Shown here piece by piece: positions 45,291 through 58,673 of a DNA stretch of 64,000 nt. Both the position numbers and the translations under genes were made by a program. How positions within the stretch are numbered: position 1 is the stretch's first letter; every line of letters starts with the position of its first letter. The DNA comes from Ferrimonas lipolytica. GTDB lineage: Bacteria; Pseudomonadota; Gammaproteobacteria; Enterobacterales; Shewanellaceae. The DNA lies in assembly GCF_012295575.1 (NCBI RefSeq), contig NZ_CP051180.1:2914001-2978000 (forward strand), written 5' to 3'. The notes under the pieces are model-generated. The model searched no databases. It saw nothing but the letters and a program-made list of their open reading frames with translations, and was not told where the DNA came from.

Positions 45291-45326
45291 TACTTTCGCA
45301 AAATTCACAGCAGAAGTCAGTAGCTG

Positions 45327-46514
<1,188 letters not shown>

Positions 46515-46536
46515 CTAAAGTATATGCGTAATACGC

Positions 46537-46563
46537 AAAAAACCCCGCCGAGGCGGGGCTTTT
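46537..46563 (-). terminator. Terminator between rpmA and obgE
   Basis: CCCCGC/GCGGGG with loop CGAG is followed by six T on the minus strand. It should limit obgE expression relative to rplU-rpmA. Confidence 0.88.
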
Positions 46564-46582
46564 CTTATTCGAACAGGTCGAA

Positions 46583-46840
46583 TTACTCGGCAACAATGCT
46601 CACAAATTTGCGATTGTTCTTGCCTTTCACTTCAAACTGAACTTTACCGTTTGCGGTAGCAAACAAGGTGTGGTCTTTACCACAACCTACGTTGTCACCA
46701 GCGTGGAATTTAGTACCACGTTGACGAACGATGATGTTGCCCGCTAAAACGTTTTCACCGCCAAAGCGCTTAACACCAAGACGTTTACTTTCTGAGTCGC
46801 GACCGTTACGAGTCGAACCGCCAGCTTTTTTGTGTGCCAT
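46583..46840 (-). CDS. rpmA: 50S ribosomal protein L27
   Basis: 85 residues starting [20 protein letters not shown], the basic N-terminal tail that reaches the peptidyl-transferase centre. There is no N-terminal cleavage extension of the Firmicute type. 17 bases after rplU. Confidence 0.98.
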   Translation of the reverse strand: MAHKKAGGSTRNGRDSESKRLGVKRFGGENVLAGNIIVRQRGTKFHAGDNVGCGKDHTLFATANGKVQFEVKGKNNRKFVSIVAE

Positions 46841-46857
46841 TTCTCAGTACCCTCGTA

Positions 46858-47169
46858 TTAAGCGTTGATGCTAGTGATTTTAACTTCAGTGAACCACTGA
46901 CGGTGGCCCATTTGCTTACGGCTGTGCTTACGACGACGGAACTTAACGATTTTCACCTTGTCCGCACGACCGTGAGAAATCACTTCCGCTACCACTTTGC
47001 CACCTTCAACAAGAGGTGCACCTACTTTTACTTCTTCACCGTTAGCAACCAGTAAAACCTGGTCGAAATCGATGCTAGAACCGGTCTCTACGTCTAATTT
47101 CTCTAGACGCAGGGTCTGGCCTTCAGCAACACGATGCTGCTTACCGCCACTTTGGAAAACCGCGTACAT
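46858..47169 (-). CDS. rplU: 50S ribosomal protein L21
   Basis: 103 residues with the family start [14 protein letters not shown] and C-terminal [16 protein letters not shown]. First gene of rplU-rpmA, divergent from ispB as in E. coli across about 270 bases. Confidence 0.98.
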   Translation of the reverse strand: MYAVFQSGGKQHRVAEGQTLRLEKLDVETGSSIDFDQVLLVANGEEVKVGAPLVEGGKVVAEVISHGRADKVKIVKFRRRKHSRKQMGHRQWFTEVKITSINA

Positions 47170-47439
47170 AATAACTCCGCTACTTCACACGCTGAAACCG
47201 CCTATTAGTTTGGGGGTCAGGGTGTGGCTAAAACTGTTTGACAATGGGCGCGGATTCTACGGCATGAGCAGGAAACAGGCAAGTCCGACTTTAAAAAAAA
47301 ACCGAGGTTACCGATATTTTCTCAACCTTGTGCAAGGAACACTCTGGTTCATTGCGACTTTTTGGGTAGAATGACAATCCGAAAAACACTAACCATAATA
47401 GGCTTAACTCATCGTTAAGCACGATCTCGGAATCCCAGC

Positions 47440-48411
47440 ATGGACCTGAACGCCATCCGCGCCATTGCTGCAGCAGATATGCAAGCAGTAGATAGTACTA
47501 TTTCTGAGCAGCTTCATAGCGATGTTGCTTTGATCAATCAGTTGTCATTTTACATCATTAATGGCGGCGGCAAGCGCCTGCGCCCATTATTGGCTGTTTT
47601 GGCGGCTCGAGCTGCTGGCTATCAAGACGGTGATGCTCACGTCAAGCTTGCGGCTATCATCGAATTTATCCACACCGCGACATTGCTGCACGACGATGTG
47701 GTGGATGAATCAACCATGCGCCGTGGTCGTCAAACTGCCAACGCCATGTTTGGCAATAGCGCGAGCGTGTTGGTCGGTGACTTCCTTTATTCTCGTTCAT
47801 TTCAGATGGTGGTTGATCTCAAAGAGCACTATGTAATGGCTGATCTCGCCAGCGCTGCCAACGTATTGGCAGAGGGTGAAGTGATGCAGCTCATGAACTG
47901 TAATGATGCCGACACCACTGAAGATAGCTACATGCAGGTTATTTACTGCAAAACCGCTCGCTTATTTGAGGCAGCAACCCACTTGGCGGCGGTTCTGGCT
48001 GGCTGTGAAGACAACGTTAATCAAGCTATGTCCGATTATGGTCGCTACCTTGGCACCGCATTCCAGTTAGTTGATGACGTATTGGATTACACCGCAGACG
48101 CAGAAGAGCTAGGTAAGAACCTTGGCGATGATCTGGCTGAAGGCAAACCAACCTTACCGCTGATCCATGCGATCGCTCATGCTGATGAGACCGGCAGTAG
48201 CCGTATTCGTACCGCTATCGAGCAAGGCGGCTGTGATGAGGTCGAGGCCGTTGTTGCGACTCTCAATCAAACTGGCTCACTCGAATACACCATGCAGCGT
48301 GCTGAAGAGGAAGCAGATAAGGCGATTGCCGCGCTATCTATCCTGCCTGAGAGCGACTTTAAACAAGCCTTAGTCGGGTTGGCCCACATTGCGGTACAAC
48401 GCCGAAATTAA
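47440..48411 (+). CDS. ispB: Octaprenyl diphosphate synthase
   Basis: Makes the long prenyl chain of ubiquinone and menaquinone. First aspartate-rich motif LLHDDVVDES and second QLVDDVLDYT, plus GGGKRLRP for IPP binding. 323 residues, the E. coli size. The position divergent from rplU supports ispB over ispA; chain length cannot be set from sequence alone. Confidence 0.95.
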   Translation: MDLNAIRAIAAADMQAVDSTISEQLHSDVALINQLSFYIINGGGKRLRPLLAVLAARAAGYQDGDAHVKLAAIIEFIHTATLLHDDVVDESTMRRGRQTANAMFGNSASVLVGDFLYSRSFQMVVDLKEHYVMADLASAANVLAEGEVMQLMNCNDADTTEDSYMQVIYCKTARLFEAATHLAAVLAGCEDNVNQAMSDYGRYLGTAFQLVDDVLDYTADAEELGKNLGDDLAEGKPTLPLIHAIAHADETGSSRIRTAIEQGGCDEVEAVVATLNQTGSLEYTMQRAEEEADKAIAALSILPESDFKQALVGLAHIAVQRRN

Positions 48412-48490
48412 GAAATTTACAGAAAATTTTAAACGGATGTGAACTTATCAAATTAGGCGCAGTCTGATGTTATGTTCATCATCCCTGCTA

Positions 48491-48549
48491 GGTGACAATT
48501 GACCGTCAATCAATAGTCACCACAATCAACGCCCGTTAGGGCGTTTTTT
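48491..48549 (+). terminator. Structured 3' region and terminator downstream of ispB
   Basis: GGTGAC/GTCACC (48491-48496 with 48516-48521) encloses ATTGA-CCG-TCAAT, then AACGCCC-GTTA-GGGCGTT (48528-48545) is followed by T4, giving T6 in all. It ends ispB about 115 bases past the stop. The extra stem may mark a small RNA or a stable 3' end. Confidence 0.65.
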
Positions 48550-48611
48550 GTTTCTATTACCGCGACAATTGCTATCATCGCCCCGCCCAGTACAACGAAG
48601 AATTGCTCACC

Positions 48612-49193
48612 ATGCTGTTAATGCTCGATAACTACGACTCTTTTACCTTTAACCTTGTGCAGTATTTTCAGCAATTAGGTCAACAGGTTGTAGTTCGACG
48701 TAACGACCAAACCAGCATTGTTGAGATCAACGCATTACAGCCAGATTACATAGTTATATCCCCAGGGCCGAAAGATCCTAACCAAGCTGGGCTAAGTCTG
48801 GAGGTGATAGCCCACTTTGCAGGCGTCGTTCCCATTTTAGGGGTGTGTCTGGGCCACCAAGCCATCGCCCAGCACTTTGGAGCAAGCGTCATTCGCGCCG
48901 ATGCCCCGATGCACGGCAAAACAAGTGACATCAGCCATAACAACGTTGGCGTATTTCAGCACTTAGCTCAACCATTGCGAGTCACCCGTTATCATTCGCT
49001 CATTGTTGACGCGGCGACCCTCCCTGCTTGTCTTGAGATCACCGCCAGCCATACTAGCCCTGCCGGACAACAACAAATCATGGGGTTACGTCATAAAACC
49101 TTACCGATTGAAGGGGTACAGTTTCATCCGGAGTCTATCCTGACTGAACAAGGGTTAGAGTTGCTCAATAATTTTCTCAATCAACAACGCTAA
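48612..49193 (+). CDS. pabA: Glutamine amidotransferase of aminodeoxychorismate synthase
   Basis: Supplies ammonia for p-aminobenzoate (folate) synthesis, and possibly for anthranilate. The ATG at 48612 gives [19 protein letters not shown], the family start; an upstream TTG at 48603 adds three residues. The class I triad is present: nucleophile Cys in GVCLGHQAI, and His and Glu in GVQFHPESI. 193 residues. pabA is near argD/astC and crp in E. coli too, which favours pabA over trpG. Confidence 0.88.
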   Translation: MLLMLDNYDSFTFNLVQYFQQLGQQVVVRRNDQTSIVEINALQPDYIVISPGPKDPNQAGLSLEVIAHFAGVVPILGVCLGHQAIAQHFGASVIRADAPMHGKTSDISHNNVGVFQHLAQPLRVTRYHSLIVDAATLPACLEITASHTSPAGQQQIMGLRHKTLPIEGVQFHPESILTEQGLELLNNFLNQQR

Positions 49194-49286
49194 CACCTAG
49201 ACACAATTCCCACCGATGTAACTGTTTTTTGCCGCGTATTTAACGTGATATAACCCATTAATAACAATGGCAATCACGGAAGAACC

Positions 49287-51725
49287 ATGATGAAAATCGG
49301 CTTACTCGCGGTCGCAATCACCCTATGTGGATGCGTTAATACTCAACAACCAATAGCGAATAATGGGCAGCCAAATACCTCGGCACTCCCCCCAGCGTTA
49401 ACTGCGCCGCCACTGCCGGCAAAGCCTTTGACGCTGGAGCAGATAATGGCCGAACCAGACTGGATAGCACGCTCACCGGAGCGTTACTACTGGGCTCCAG
49501 ACAGCCAAGCGGTACTCTATCAGCGCAAACAGCACGGCTCGATATTACGAGACCGATATGTGCATCGGTTGGACGCTATCAACCCACAACAGCTGCCGCT
49601 GTCGCAATGGGGCTCAGTCGCACAGCCAGGCAAGTCTCACCAAGGCGCAACAGCGTGGTTATATCAAGGCAACCTGTTTTTCCAAGATAAAGGTGAAGTG
49701 CAACAGCTGACCTTTGGTAATGAGCCAATTGACGATTTTCGCTGGTTAAAGGATGGTCGGCTAGCCTATTGGCATAATCAACAGGTGTGGCTAATAGAGC
49801 CCAATCGACCACAACCTAAATTATTAGCCCAACTCATTTTTAGCGCCGCACCCCAAGTGCCACAGGCAACGAACTACCTAGCTAAACAGCAGCAGTTACT
49901 CAGCAGCTATTTAGCTAAAAAACAGCATCAAGCGCGGCAACAGTTTGAATTGAAGCAGCTACGTCAACAACAAGATCCAGCCATCAGCGATGCCCAGTTT
50001 TACCTCGGTGAAACAGAGCGATTAGTGGAACTCTCATTGTCTCCAACGGGCCGTTACCTATTACTGGCGTTGACTGACAAAGACGCCAGCAGACGCGCAG
50101 AGCATGACATCATGCCCAACTACGTTACCCAGTCTGGATATGTGGATGCACTGCCGGTCCGGACCCGAGTCGCTGAAGCGCAGATCGCAGCGCATCGCTT
50201 CGTCGTCTTGGATACCAACACCGGACAACAACAGGATGTCAGTTACGAAGGGCTAAGTGGTTTCGACGAAGATGTCTTGATTAGCGAGAAACAGCAAAAC
50301 TACTTGGCACAAGGCCGGACTTATCATTCTGAAGCTAAGCTGCGTACCATTCGCTTAATACAAGACTGGGGGTGGCAACAAAGCGCGATGGTATGGCAGC
50401 AAGATGCCGATGTTGTTGCCGTGATGCTAGAGGCAGCGGACAATAAAGACCGTTGGATTGCGACGGTGAATCTGAGCGAGGGTACCTTTAATACCGAGCA
50501 CCGCCTGCATGACGACGCTTGGGTCAACTACACCCACAACGAGTTTGGCTGGTTAGGGCAGCAGCTTTACTATCTTTCGGAGCAATCTGGGTATTCCAAT
50601 CTGTACTTGCAAGCGCTTGGCCAATCCGAGCACGCATTGGTTGCGGGCAAACAGGTCGTTAGCAACCTTACCGTCAGCGCAGATCAGCAATACATTTACT
50701 ATCAATCCAACCCAAATCATCCGGGTCAGTATGAAGTATTTCGCGTTGCCACTAAGACTGGCGAAGTTGAGCAGTTAACTGACTTAAAGGGTAATTTGGA
50801 CTATCAGCTCAGTCCAGACGAGCAAACCCTTCTGTTATTTGCATCGAGTTCGACTCGACCACCAGAGTTGTATACCCAAGTGCTTGGAGCAGCACCACAA
50901 CGATTAACCAATACCATCTCAACCGAATTTAGCGCTTATCCTTGGCAGGCCCCCACCATTGTTGCGGTTCCATCAAGCCATCAACAGGAGCCTGTCTACG
51001 CTCGGGTTTACCTGCCACAAAATTATGACGCTACCAAACAATACCCAGCGGTGATCTTTAACCACGGGGCTGGTTATCTACAAAATGCGCACTTTGGCTG
51101 GTCTGGTTACTTCCGCGAATACATGTTCCATAACCTGCTGAGCCAACAGGGTTACGTGGTGATGGATATGGATTACCGCGGTTCTAAAGGTTACGGCCGC
51201 GATTGGCGAACGGCCATCTATCGCCATATGGGCCATCCCGAGATTGACGATCTTGCTGATGGCATTGACTGGATGGTGGCCAATGCAGCCGTTGACCGAG
51301 CTCGAGTCGGTACCTATGGCGGCAGTTACGGTGGCTTTATGACTTTTATGGCGCTATTTACCCAGCCGGAGTTATTCCAAGCCGGCGCGGCACTGCGTCC
51401 GGTGACCGATTGGGCTCATTATAACCATAACTACACCAGCAACATTCTCAATACTCCGATAGATGACCATATCGCCTACCAACGCAGCTCACCTATCTAT
51501 CACGCCGATGGGCTCAACAAACCACTGCTGATTATGACTGGAGTGTTAGATGACAATGTATTGTTTCAAGACAGCGTCCGTTTGGTGCAACGACTAATTG
51601 AGCTTGAAAAGCCCATGTTTGAAACCGCTATCTATCCAGTCGAGCCCCACGGCTTCCGTCAGCCCAGCAGTTGGCTCGATGAGTATAGAAGGATCTTCCG
51701 TTTGTTCGAGGCTGAGGTAAAATAG
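49287..51725 (+). CDS. S9 family prolyl-oligopeptidase-like lipoprotein
   Basis: An 812-residue serine peptidase. N-terminal lipoprotein signal MMKIGLLAVAITLCGC, a beta-propeller region (about 80-540), then an alpha/beta hydrolase domain with VIFNHGAG, VMDMDYRGSKGYG and nucleophile S680 in GTYGGSYGGFM. The Asp lies in LDDNV and the His in EPHGFR. It resembles dipeptidyl-peptidase IV and acylaminoacyl-peptidase subfamilies. It probably trims peptides in the periplasm; it may supply amino acids for the adjacent catabolic genes, which is inference. Confidence 0.9.
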   Translation: MMKIGLLAVAITLCGCVNTQQPIANNGQPNTSALPPALTAPPLPAKPLTLEQIMAEPDWIARSPERYYWAPDSQAVLYQRKQHGSILRDRYVHRLDAINPQQLPLSQWGSVAQPGKSHQGATAWLYQGNLFFQDKGEVQQLTFGNEPIDDFRWLKDGRLAYWHNQQVWLIEPNRPQPKLLAQLIFSAAPQVPQATNYLAKQQQLLSSYLAKKQHQARQQFELKQLRQQQDPAISDAQFYLGETERLVELSLSPTGRYLLLALTDKDASRRAEHDIMPNYVTQSGYVDALPVRTRVAEAQIAAHRFVVLDTNTGQQQDVSYEGLSGFDEDVLISEKQQNYLAQGRTYHSEAKLRTIRLIQDWGWQQSAMVWQQDADVVAVMLEAADNKDRWIATVNLSEGTFNTEHRLHDDAWVNYTHNEFGWLGQQLYYLSEQSGYSNLYLQALGQSEHALVAGKQVVSNLTVSADQQYIYYQSNPNHPGQYEVFRVATKTGEVEQLTDLKGNLDYQLSPDEQTLLLFASSSTRPPELYTQVLGAAPQRLTNTISTEFSAYPWQAPTIVAVPSSHQQEPVYARVYLPQNYDATKQYPAVIFNHGAGYLQNAHFGWSGYFREYMFHNLLSQQGYVVMDMDYRGSKGYGRDWRTAIYRHMGHPEIDDLADGIDWMVANAAVDRARVGTYGGSYGGFMTFMALFTQPELFQAGAALRPVTDWAHYNHNYTSNILNTPIDDHIAYQRSSPIYHADGLNKPLLIMTGVLDDNVLFQDSVRLVQRLIELEKPMFETAIYPVEPHGFRQPSSWLDEYRRIFRLFEAEVK

Positions 51726-51827
51726 ATTGTTCAAGATCATAAATACCAAATACATTCAGTAGTTGCTAACTTAGCTAAGAGCATCTATTTAACGTAATTG
51801 ATGTAAACCCATATATCGGAGCCCAAC

Positions 51828-52919
51828 TTGAAACCAACCGCAGGTAGTTTGCCTTCAACCGCCAACCCATTAACGGATAGAGGCGCCCTGCAACAACGCT
51901 TTTGGCAGTATCTGATCGACGACGCCCCGAAAAATCGCCAGCAACAGGATGCGGACAAAGTAGAGGCGGATTATTGGCAAGGTAAGCTTGAGGTGGAACG
52001 CGTTGCCCAGCAGCAGCGCCAAGCCGACTTAGAGGCTCAACAGCAGCAGATACAGCAATTCCAACAACGCTTTGTCAGCCATTACGATAAAGAGCTCCAG
52101 CGAGTGATGGCCTCACCGGAGTTGATCAGTCAGGGCAGCCCCATCACCGAAGCAGAGTTGGGTTTGCTGGACGAGTTACTATCGCCTAACGTCAATCGCA
52201 ACCGAGTACTAACCCAACTCACAGCCCTGCCGAGTCTAAGTAACGCCTTGGTCCGCTATGTCAATAAACAACAACTCCAACGCGATGGTGCGCCGGTAAC
52301 CAACGTCCGCTTGGCTTTCAATTTTCTTGGGGTTGAAGAGCTGCAGCAAGTGCTGCCATGGTTGCAGTTTCAGTTATGGCGTCGCAACGGCCCAACCTCA
52401 CTTCGACTGCGTAAGTTGTGGCGAATGCTACAGCAACAAAAGAAGATGGCAGGCAAATTAGCGCCAAGCTTCGGCTGCAATAGCGGACTCGCAGAAGGGC
52501 TAGCTGTACTGCAATCGGTGGAGATCATGTTATTGCTTCACATTGGCGAGAACCTGTTCGAGCAGCTCCGGCATAAATGGTTAACCCATGCCCGCCAAGC
52601 TGGTGAAAAACTGGCCCATCAAGCTATCTTCGACGTAAAGCTACCAAGCCGCAGTTTAGTTAGCGCCTGGCAGAAGCCGCATTTATGGGGTTTCCAGACA
52701 CTATCTGCGCACCTATCGAACGCCAATAAACGCTTTATGGTTGAGATGGCGCAACAGCATTATCATAAGCTATCAGCCGCAACTGAAGTGGTGGCTCACG
52801 CCCACCTAATTACCATCAGCAGTACCCTTAAAAAGCGAAAATTGGTCGAGCCAGAGCAACTGGTATTGTGGCGATATAGTTACCCTAGCTTGGCTGACGC
52901 AACAAAAAAGTACGCATAG
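51828..52919 (+). CDS. HDOD-like domain protein with glutamine-rich N-terminus
   Basis: The start is TTG with CGGAG 7 bases upstream. Of 363 residues, about 60-90 form a glutamine-rich coiled coil. The region from about 105 (LDELLSPNVNRNRVLTQLTALPSLSNALVRYVNKQQL, then VRLAFNFLGVEELQQVLP) resembles the HDOD output domain, and the metal-binding HD residues are not evident. Such proteins are linked to signalling in Shewanella-type bacteria, with no fixed role. The family call is by pattern and moderate. Confidence 0.7.
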   Translation: MKPTAGSLPSTANPLTDRGALQQRFWQYLIDDAPKNRQQQDADKVEADYWQGKLEVERVAQQQRQADLEAQQQQIQQFQQRFVSHYDKELQRVMASPELISQGSPITEAELGLLDELLSPNVNRNRVLTQLTALPSLSNALVRYVNKQQLQRDGAPVTNVRLAFNFLGVEELQQVLPWLQFQLWRRNGPTSLRLRKLWRMLQQQKKMAGKLAPSFGCNSGLAEGLAVLQSVEIMLLLHIGENLFEQLRHKWLTHARQAGEKLAHQAIFDVKLPSRSLVSAWQKPHLWGFQTLSAHLSNANKRFMVEMAQQHYHKLSAATEVVAHAHLITISSTLKKRKLVEPEQLVLWRYSYPSLADATKKYA

Positions 52920-53090
52920 AACAGCATAACAATCACATGAATGAGCGTTTTTGGCGCGACCAGTAACGTTATAGCAACAACCGTTACCCTACATCAGATC
53001 ACTGCCAACAGCGGTTGTGTGGCCTAGTAAATTTTAAACCTAGGTACAAATCACCAACAATTTTATAAACTTAAAGCTGCATAACTAAGC
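52920..53090. other. Intergenic DNA before the astC terminator-like hairpin
   Basis: No gene seen. GTAACG and CGTTAC near 52965-52990 form an imperfectly placed inverted repeat. No convincing ArgR box was found. Confidence 0.4.
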
Positions 53091-53125
53091 AAAAAGCCGC
53101 TTATTGCTACAATAAGCGCTTTTTT
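53091..53125. terminator. Terminator hairpin upstream of astC
   Basis: GCTTATT/AATAAGC with loop GCTAC extends past a bulged C into AAAAGC/GCTTTT, and ends in six T. It lies 180 bases after the HDOD-like gene. Confidence 0.8.
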
Positions 53126-53175
53126 GACTCTGTTGCCTTGTTTTTATATGGTTCAGCGTTATAGGAAATGAGAGA

Positions 53176-54438
<1,263 letters not shown>

Positions 54439-54452
54439 TCGAGGACCTCAAC

Positions 54453-55463
54453 ATGCTAGTGATCCGCCCAATACAAAATGAAGATTACCCAGAGCTGATG
54501 GCGATCGCCGTCGCCTCTGGGCACGGCTTCACCTCGTTACCGGTCGATGAATCTTTGCTACGCAAAAAGATCGAGGTCTCGGTTAACAGTTTTGCCAATA
54601 CCATTACTCAACCCGGTGGCGAAAGCTACCTGATGGTGTTGGAAGACGATGGCAAAGTCGTCGGTACCTGCGCCATCGCCGCAGCCGTAGGCCACGATGA
54701 TGCGTTTTACCACTATCGGCTTGGCAAGGATGTTCATGTCTCCGACAAGCTCAACATCCGTCGCGAGGTCGAGACGCTCACCCTTTGCAACGACTACACC
54801 GGTGCTAGTGAGCTGTGTACCCTATTTTTGCGCGAAGAGCATCGTCACAGCAACATTGGTCGCTTTCTCTCTCGTAGCCGCTTTTTGATGATGGCAGCAT
54901 TTCCGGAACGCTTTAGCGACACGGTGATTGCTGAGATGCGCGGTGTCAGTGATGAGCATGGCGAGTCACCGTTCTGGCAGTGGCTTGAACAACACTTCTT
55001 TGGCATCGACTTTCCAACTGCCGATTACCTTACTGGCATCGGCGAGAAGAGCTTCGTCGCTGAGTTGATGCCGCGCCATCCAGTGTACGTCAATCTGCTC
55101 AGTGAAGCGGCGCAGCAAGTAGTCGGCAAGGTACATACCAATACCGCGCCAGCGTTATCATTGCTGAAGCATGAAGGCTTCACCTTTCGCAATTACGTCG
55201 ACATATTCGATGCTGGCCCAACTGTTGAATGTCAACGCCAACAGATCCGTTCGGTGCAGCTGTCAGAGCCACGCCACTGCCATACCGCGGAGGAGGCTGA
55301 ACTTAGCGGCGATTACATCGTGTCCAATGGTCGCATCAACAACTATCGCGTCGTCCGTGCTGCTGCCCAACTTACTGAGTCACATGGTGTAGGGCTCAGC
55401 CAGCAAGTACTGGACGCCCTACAGATAAACTGTGGCGATCCAATTTGGCTGTTACCGCTGTAG
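54453..55463 (+). CDS. astA: Arginine N-succinyltransferase
   Basis: First step of the arginine succinyltransferase pathway: transfers succinyl from CoA to arginine. 336 residues with the family N-terminus MLVIRPIQNEDYPELMAIA, LCNDYTGASELCTLFLREEHR and MRGVSDEHGESPFWQWLEQHFF. GAGGACC before the ATG; 14 bases after astC. Confidence 0.95.
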   Translation: MLVIRPIQNEDYPELMAIAVASGHGFTSLPVDESLLRKKIEVSVNSFANTITQPGGESYLMVLEDDGKVVGTCAIAAAVGHDDAFYHYRLGKDVHVSDKLNIRREVETLTLCNDYTGASELCTLFLREEHRHSNIGRFLSRSRFLMMAAFPERFSDTVIAEMRGVSDEHGESPFWQWLEQHFFGIDFPTADYLTGIGEKSFVAELMPRHPVYVNLLSEAAQQVVGKVHTNTAPALSLLKHEGFTFRNYVDIFDAGPTVECQRQQIRSVQLSEPRHCHTAEEAELSGDYIVSNGRINNYRVVRAAAQLTESHGVGLSQQVLDALQINCGDPIWLLPL

Positions 55464-56942
<1,479 letters not shown>

Positions 56943-56954
56943 ACCTCTCTATAT

Positions 56955-56978
56955 AAGGCTGCCTCTGGCAGCCTTTTT
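56955..56978 (+). terminator. Terminator of the astCAD operon
   Basis: AAGGCTGCC/GGCAGCCTT with loop TCT runs into a five-T tract. Confidence 0.88.
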
Positions 56979-57010
56979 CAACGATAGTTACAAGGAATAG
57001 GAGCTATCAT

Positions 57011-57808
57011 ATGCCCCACACCATAGCCTCGTTATTTGACGCCATGTGGCAGGACTATATCGTTCAATGCCCGAGTGCCGACAAAATTCACCAGTTGCTT
57101 GAACATGACGGTGAGATCATCAATGACCATGTTGCCTTTCGTACCTTCAATCTACCCGAGGTAGGTCTTGATAAGCTGGCTCAGCACTTCATCGCCTTGG
57201 GGTATGAAGCCAAGGGTGAGTACGCATTCAAACAGAAGAAGTTGTTTGCGCGTCACTTCGAGCACCCGTCGCCGACAGCTCCAAAAGTGTTTATCTCAGA
57301 GTTGCTGCTAGAACAGTGCAGTGATTCATTACAACAAGTGGCTAAATCATTGGTAGCCCAGCTCAAGGTCGATGCCGTCGCAGATAAAGACTTCCTCTAC
57401 AGCGGTCAGCAATGGCAAGTTTCCACCGCGACCTACCAAGCGTTGCAGCAAGAGAGTGAATACGCCGCTTGGCTAGCCGCTTTTGGTTATCGTGCCAATC
57501 ATTTCACAGTGAATGTTAACCAGTTACCTCAATTCTCCCACCTGGGCGACGTAAACACCGCGCTAAAGCAAGCGGGCTTCCCTCTTAATCAAGCAGGAGG
57601 GGAGATCAAAGGATCGCCGCAGGTGCTATTAGAGCAGTCCTCGACCCTAGCGGATAAGATCAATGTGAATTTTGTCGATGGCGTATTACAGATCCCAGCC
57701 TGTTTCTATGAGTTTGCTCAGCGCTACCCAATGGCTGATGGCAACCTCTACAGTGGTTTTGTCGCGGCTTCTGCAGATAAGATTTTCGAATCAACCGACG
57801 CTCGTTAA
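57011..57808 (+). CDS. DUF1338 protein (2-oxoadipate dioxygenase/decarboxylase-like)
   Basis: A 265-residue cytoplasmic protein of the DUF1338 family, whose characterised member HglS is a non-haem iron enzyme converting 2-oxoadipate to 2-hydroxyglutarate. Features: NDHVAFRTFNLP with a candidate metal His, KVFISELL, and YRANHFTVNVNQL with a second His. It is shorter than HglS, so its substrate may differ. Located between the ast operon and crp behind a terminator; RBS AGGAATAGGAG. Confidence 0.82.
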   Translation: MPHTIASLFDAMWQDYIVQCPSADKIHQLLEHDGEIINDHVAFRTFNLPEVGLDKLAQHFIALGYEAKGEYAFKQKKLFARHFEHPSPTAPKVFISELLLEQCSDSLQQVAKSLVAQLKVDAVADKDFLYSGQQWQVSTATYQALQQESEYAAWLAAFGYRANHFTVNVNQLPQFSHLGDVNTALKQAGFPLNQAGGEIKGSPQVLLEQSSTLADKINVNFVDGVLQIPACFYEFAQRYPMADGNLYSGFVAASADKIFESTDAR

Positions 57809-57826
57809 GCAGTAAACGGTAGGCAC

Positions 57827-57853
57827 AAAAAAAGCACCCTAAGGTGCTTTTTT
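57827..57853. terminator. Bidirectional terminator between DUF1338 gene and crp
   Basis: AAAAAAAGCACC-CTAA-GGTGCTTTTTT, symmetrical, between convergent genes. Confidence 0.9.
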
Positions 57854-57869
57854 GTTATGCGGCAATCGC

Positions 57870-58505
57870 TTAACGAGTGCCGTATACCACGATGGTTTTA
57901 CCATGGGCTTGGATCAGGTTCTGCTCTTCCAGCATCTTCAAGATGCGGCCCACAGTTTCGCGGGAACAGCCAACAATCTGACCAATCTCTTGACGAGTGA
58001 TCTTAATCTGCATGCCATCTGGGTGAGTCATCGCATCCGGCTGGCGAGCCAAGCTCAGCAGCGTTTGAGCGATACGGCCAGCTACATCCAAGAATGCCAA
58101 ATCGCCTACTTTTTGGGAAGTAGACTGCAGACGGTTAGCCATCTGTGAAGAAAGCTTCATCAGGATGTCAGGGTTAACCTGGATCAACTGACGGAATTTC
58201 TTGTAAGAGATTTCAGCAATTTCACAAGGTGACTTAGCACGTACCCATGCGGTACGTTCTGGTTGCTCTTCAAACAAGCCCAGTTCGCCAATGAAATCAC
58301 CTTGGTTAAGGTAGGAAAGAATCATCTCCTTGCCTTCTTCATCCTTGATCAGTACTGCTACCGAACCCTTTACGATGTAGTACAGCGTATCCGATTCTTC
58401 ACCAGCATGGATCAATGTGCTCTTTGCTGGGTACTTGTGGATGTGGCAGTGAGACAGGAACCATTCCAGTGTTGGATCTGGCTTCGGCTTACCAATAAGC
58501 GCCAT
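57870..58505 (-). CDS. crp: cAMP receptor protein
   Basis: Global cAMP-dependent regulator. The ATG at 58505 gives [20 protein letters not shown], the family start, with AAAGGA upstream; the longer frame to 58565 is non-family. 211 residues. The cAMP pocket [23 protein letters not shown] and recognition helix [15 protein letters not shown] match E. coli almost exactly. So the same binding-site consensus can be used to read sites in this window. Confidence 0.97.
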   Translation of the reverse strand: MALIGKPKPDPTLEWFLSHCHIHKYPAKSTLIHAGEESDTLYYIVKGSVAVLIKDEEGKEMILSYLNQGDFIGELGLFEEQPERTAWVRAKSPCEIAEISYKKFRQLIQVNPDILMKLSSQMANRLQSTSQKVGDLAFLDVAGRIAQTLLSLARQPDAMTHPDGMQIKITRQEIGQIVGCSRETVGRILKMLEEQNLIQAHGKTIVVYGTR

Positions 58506-58552
58506 AATAAATATTCCTTTCGGTTCGAGTCGGTTGAAACATAATTCAAAAA

Positions 58553-58581
58553 ATTCTACAGGCAAATGTTAATACGGTAAA
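58553..58581 (-). promoter_or_regulatory. crp promoter
   Basis: On the minus strand TTTACC (58581-58576), a 17-base spacer and TAGAAT (58558-58553). Confidence 0.6.
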
Positions 58582-58592
58582 GCGAATGACAC

Positions 58593-58608
58593 TTTGAACC
58601 TGTTCAAA
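58593..58608. promoter_or_regulatory. Palindrome upstream of the crp promoter
   Basis: TTTGAAC-CT-GTTCAAA, a perfect 16-base palindrome centred about 55 bases upstream of the predicted crp start of transcription. It is not a CRP site; the binding protein is unknown. Confidence 0.5.
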
Positions 58609-58673
58609 TTTTTATCAAAGTTTGGCCTATTCTGTCATATCTTGCAGTAATGTGACCTACGTGTTGGCCACTA

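Noticed and set aside
47170..47439. Ribosomal L21 leader motif or clear promoters between rplU and ispB
   Set aside because: No convincing hairpin set or correctly spaced hexamers were seen.
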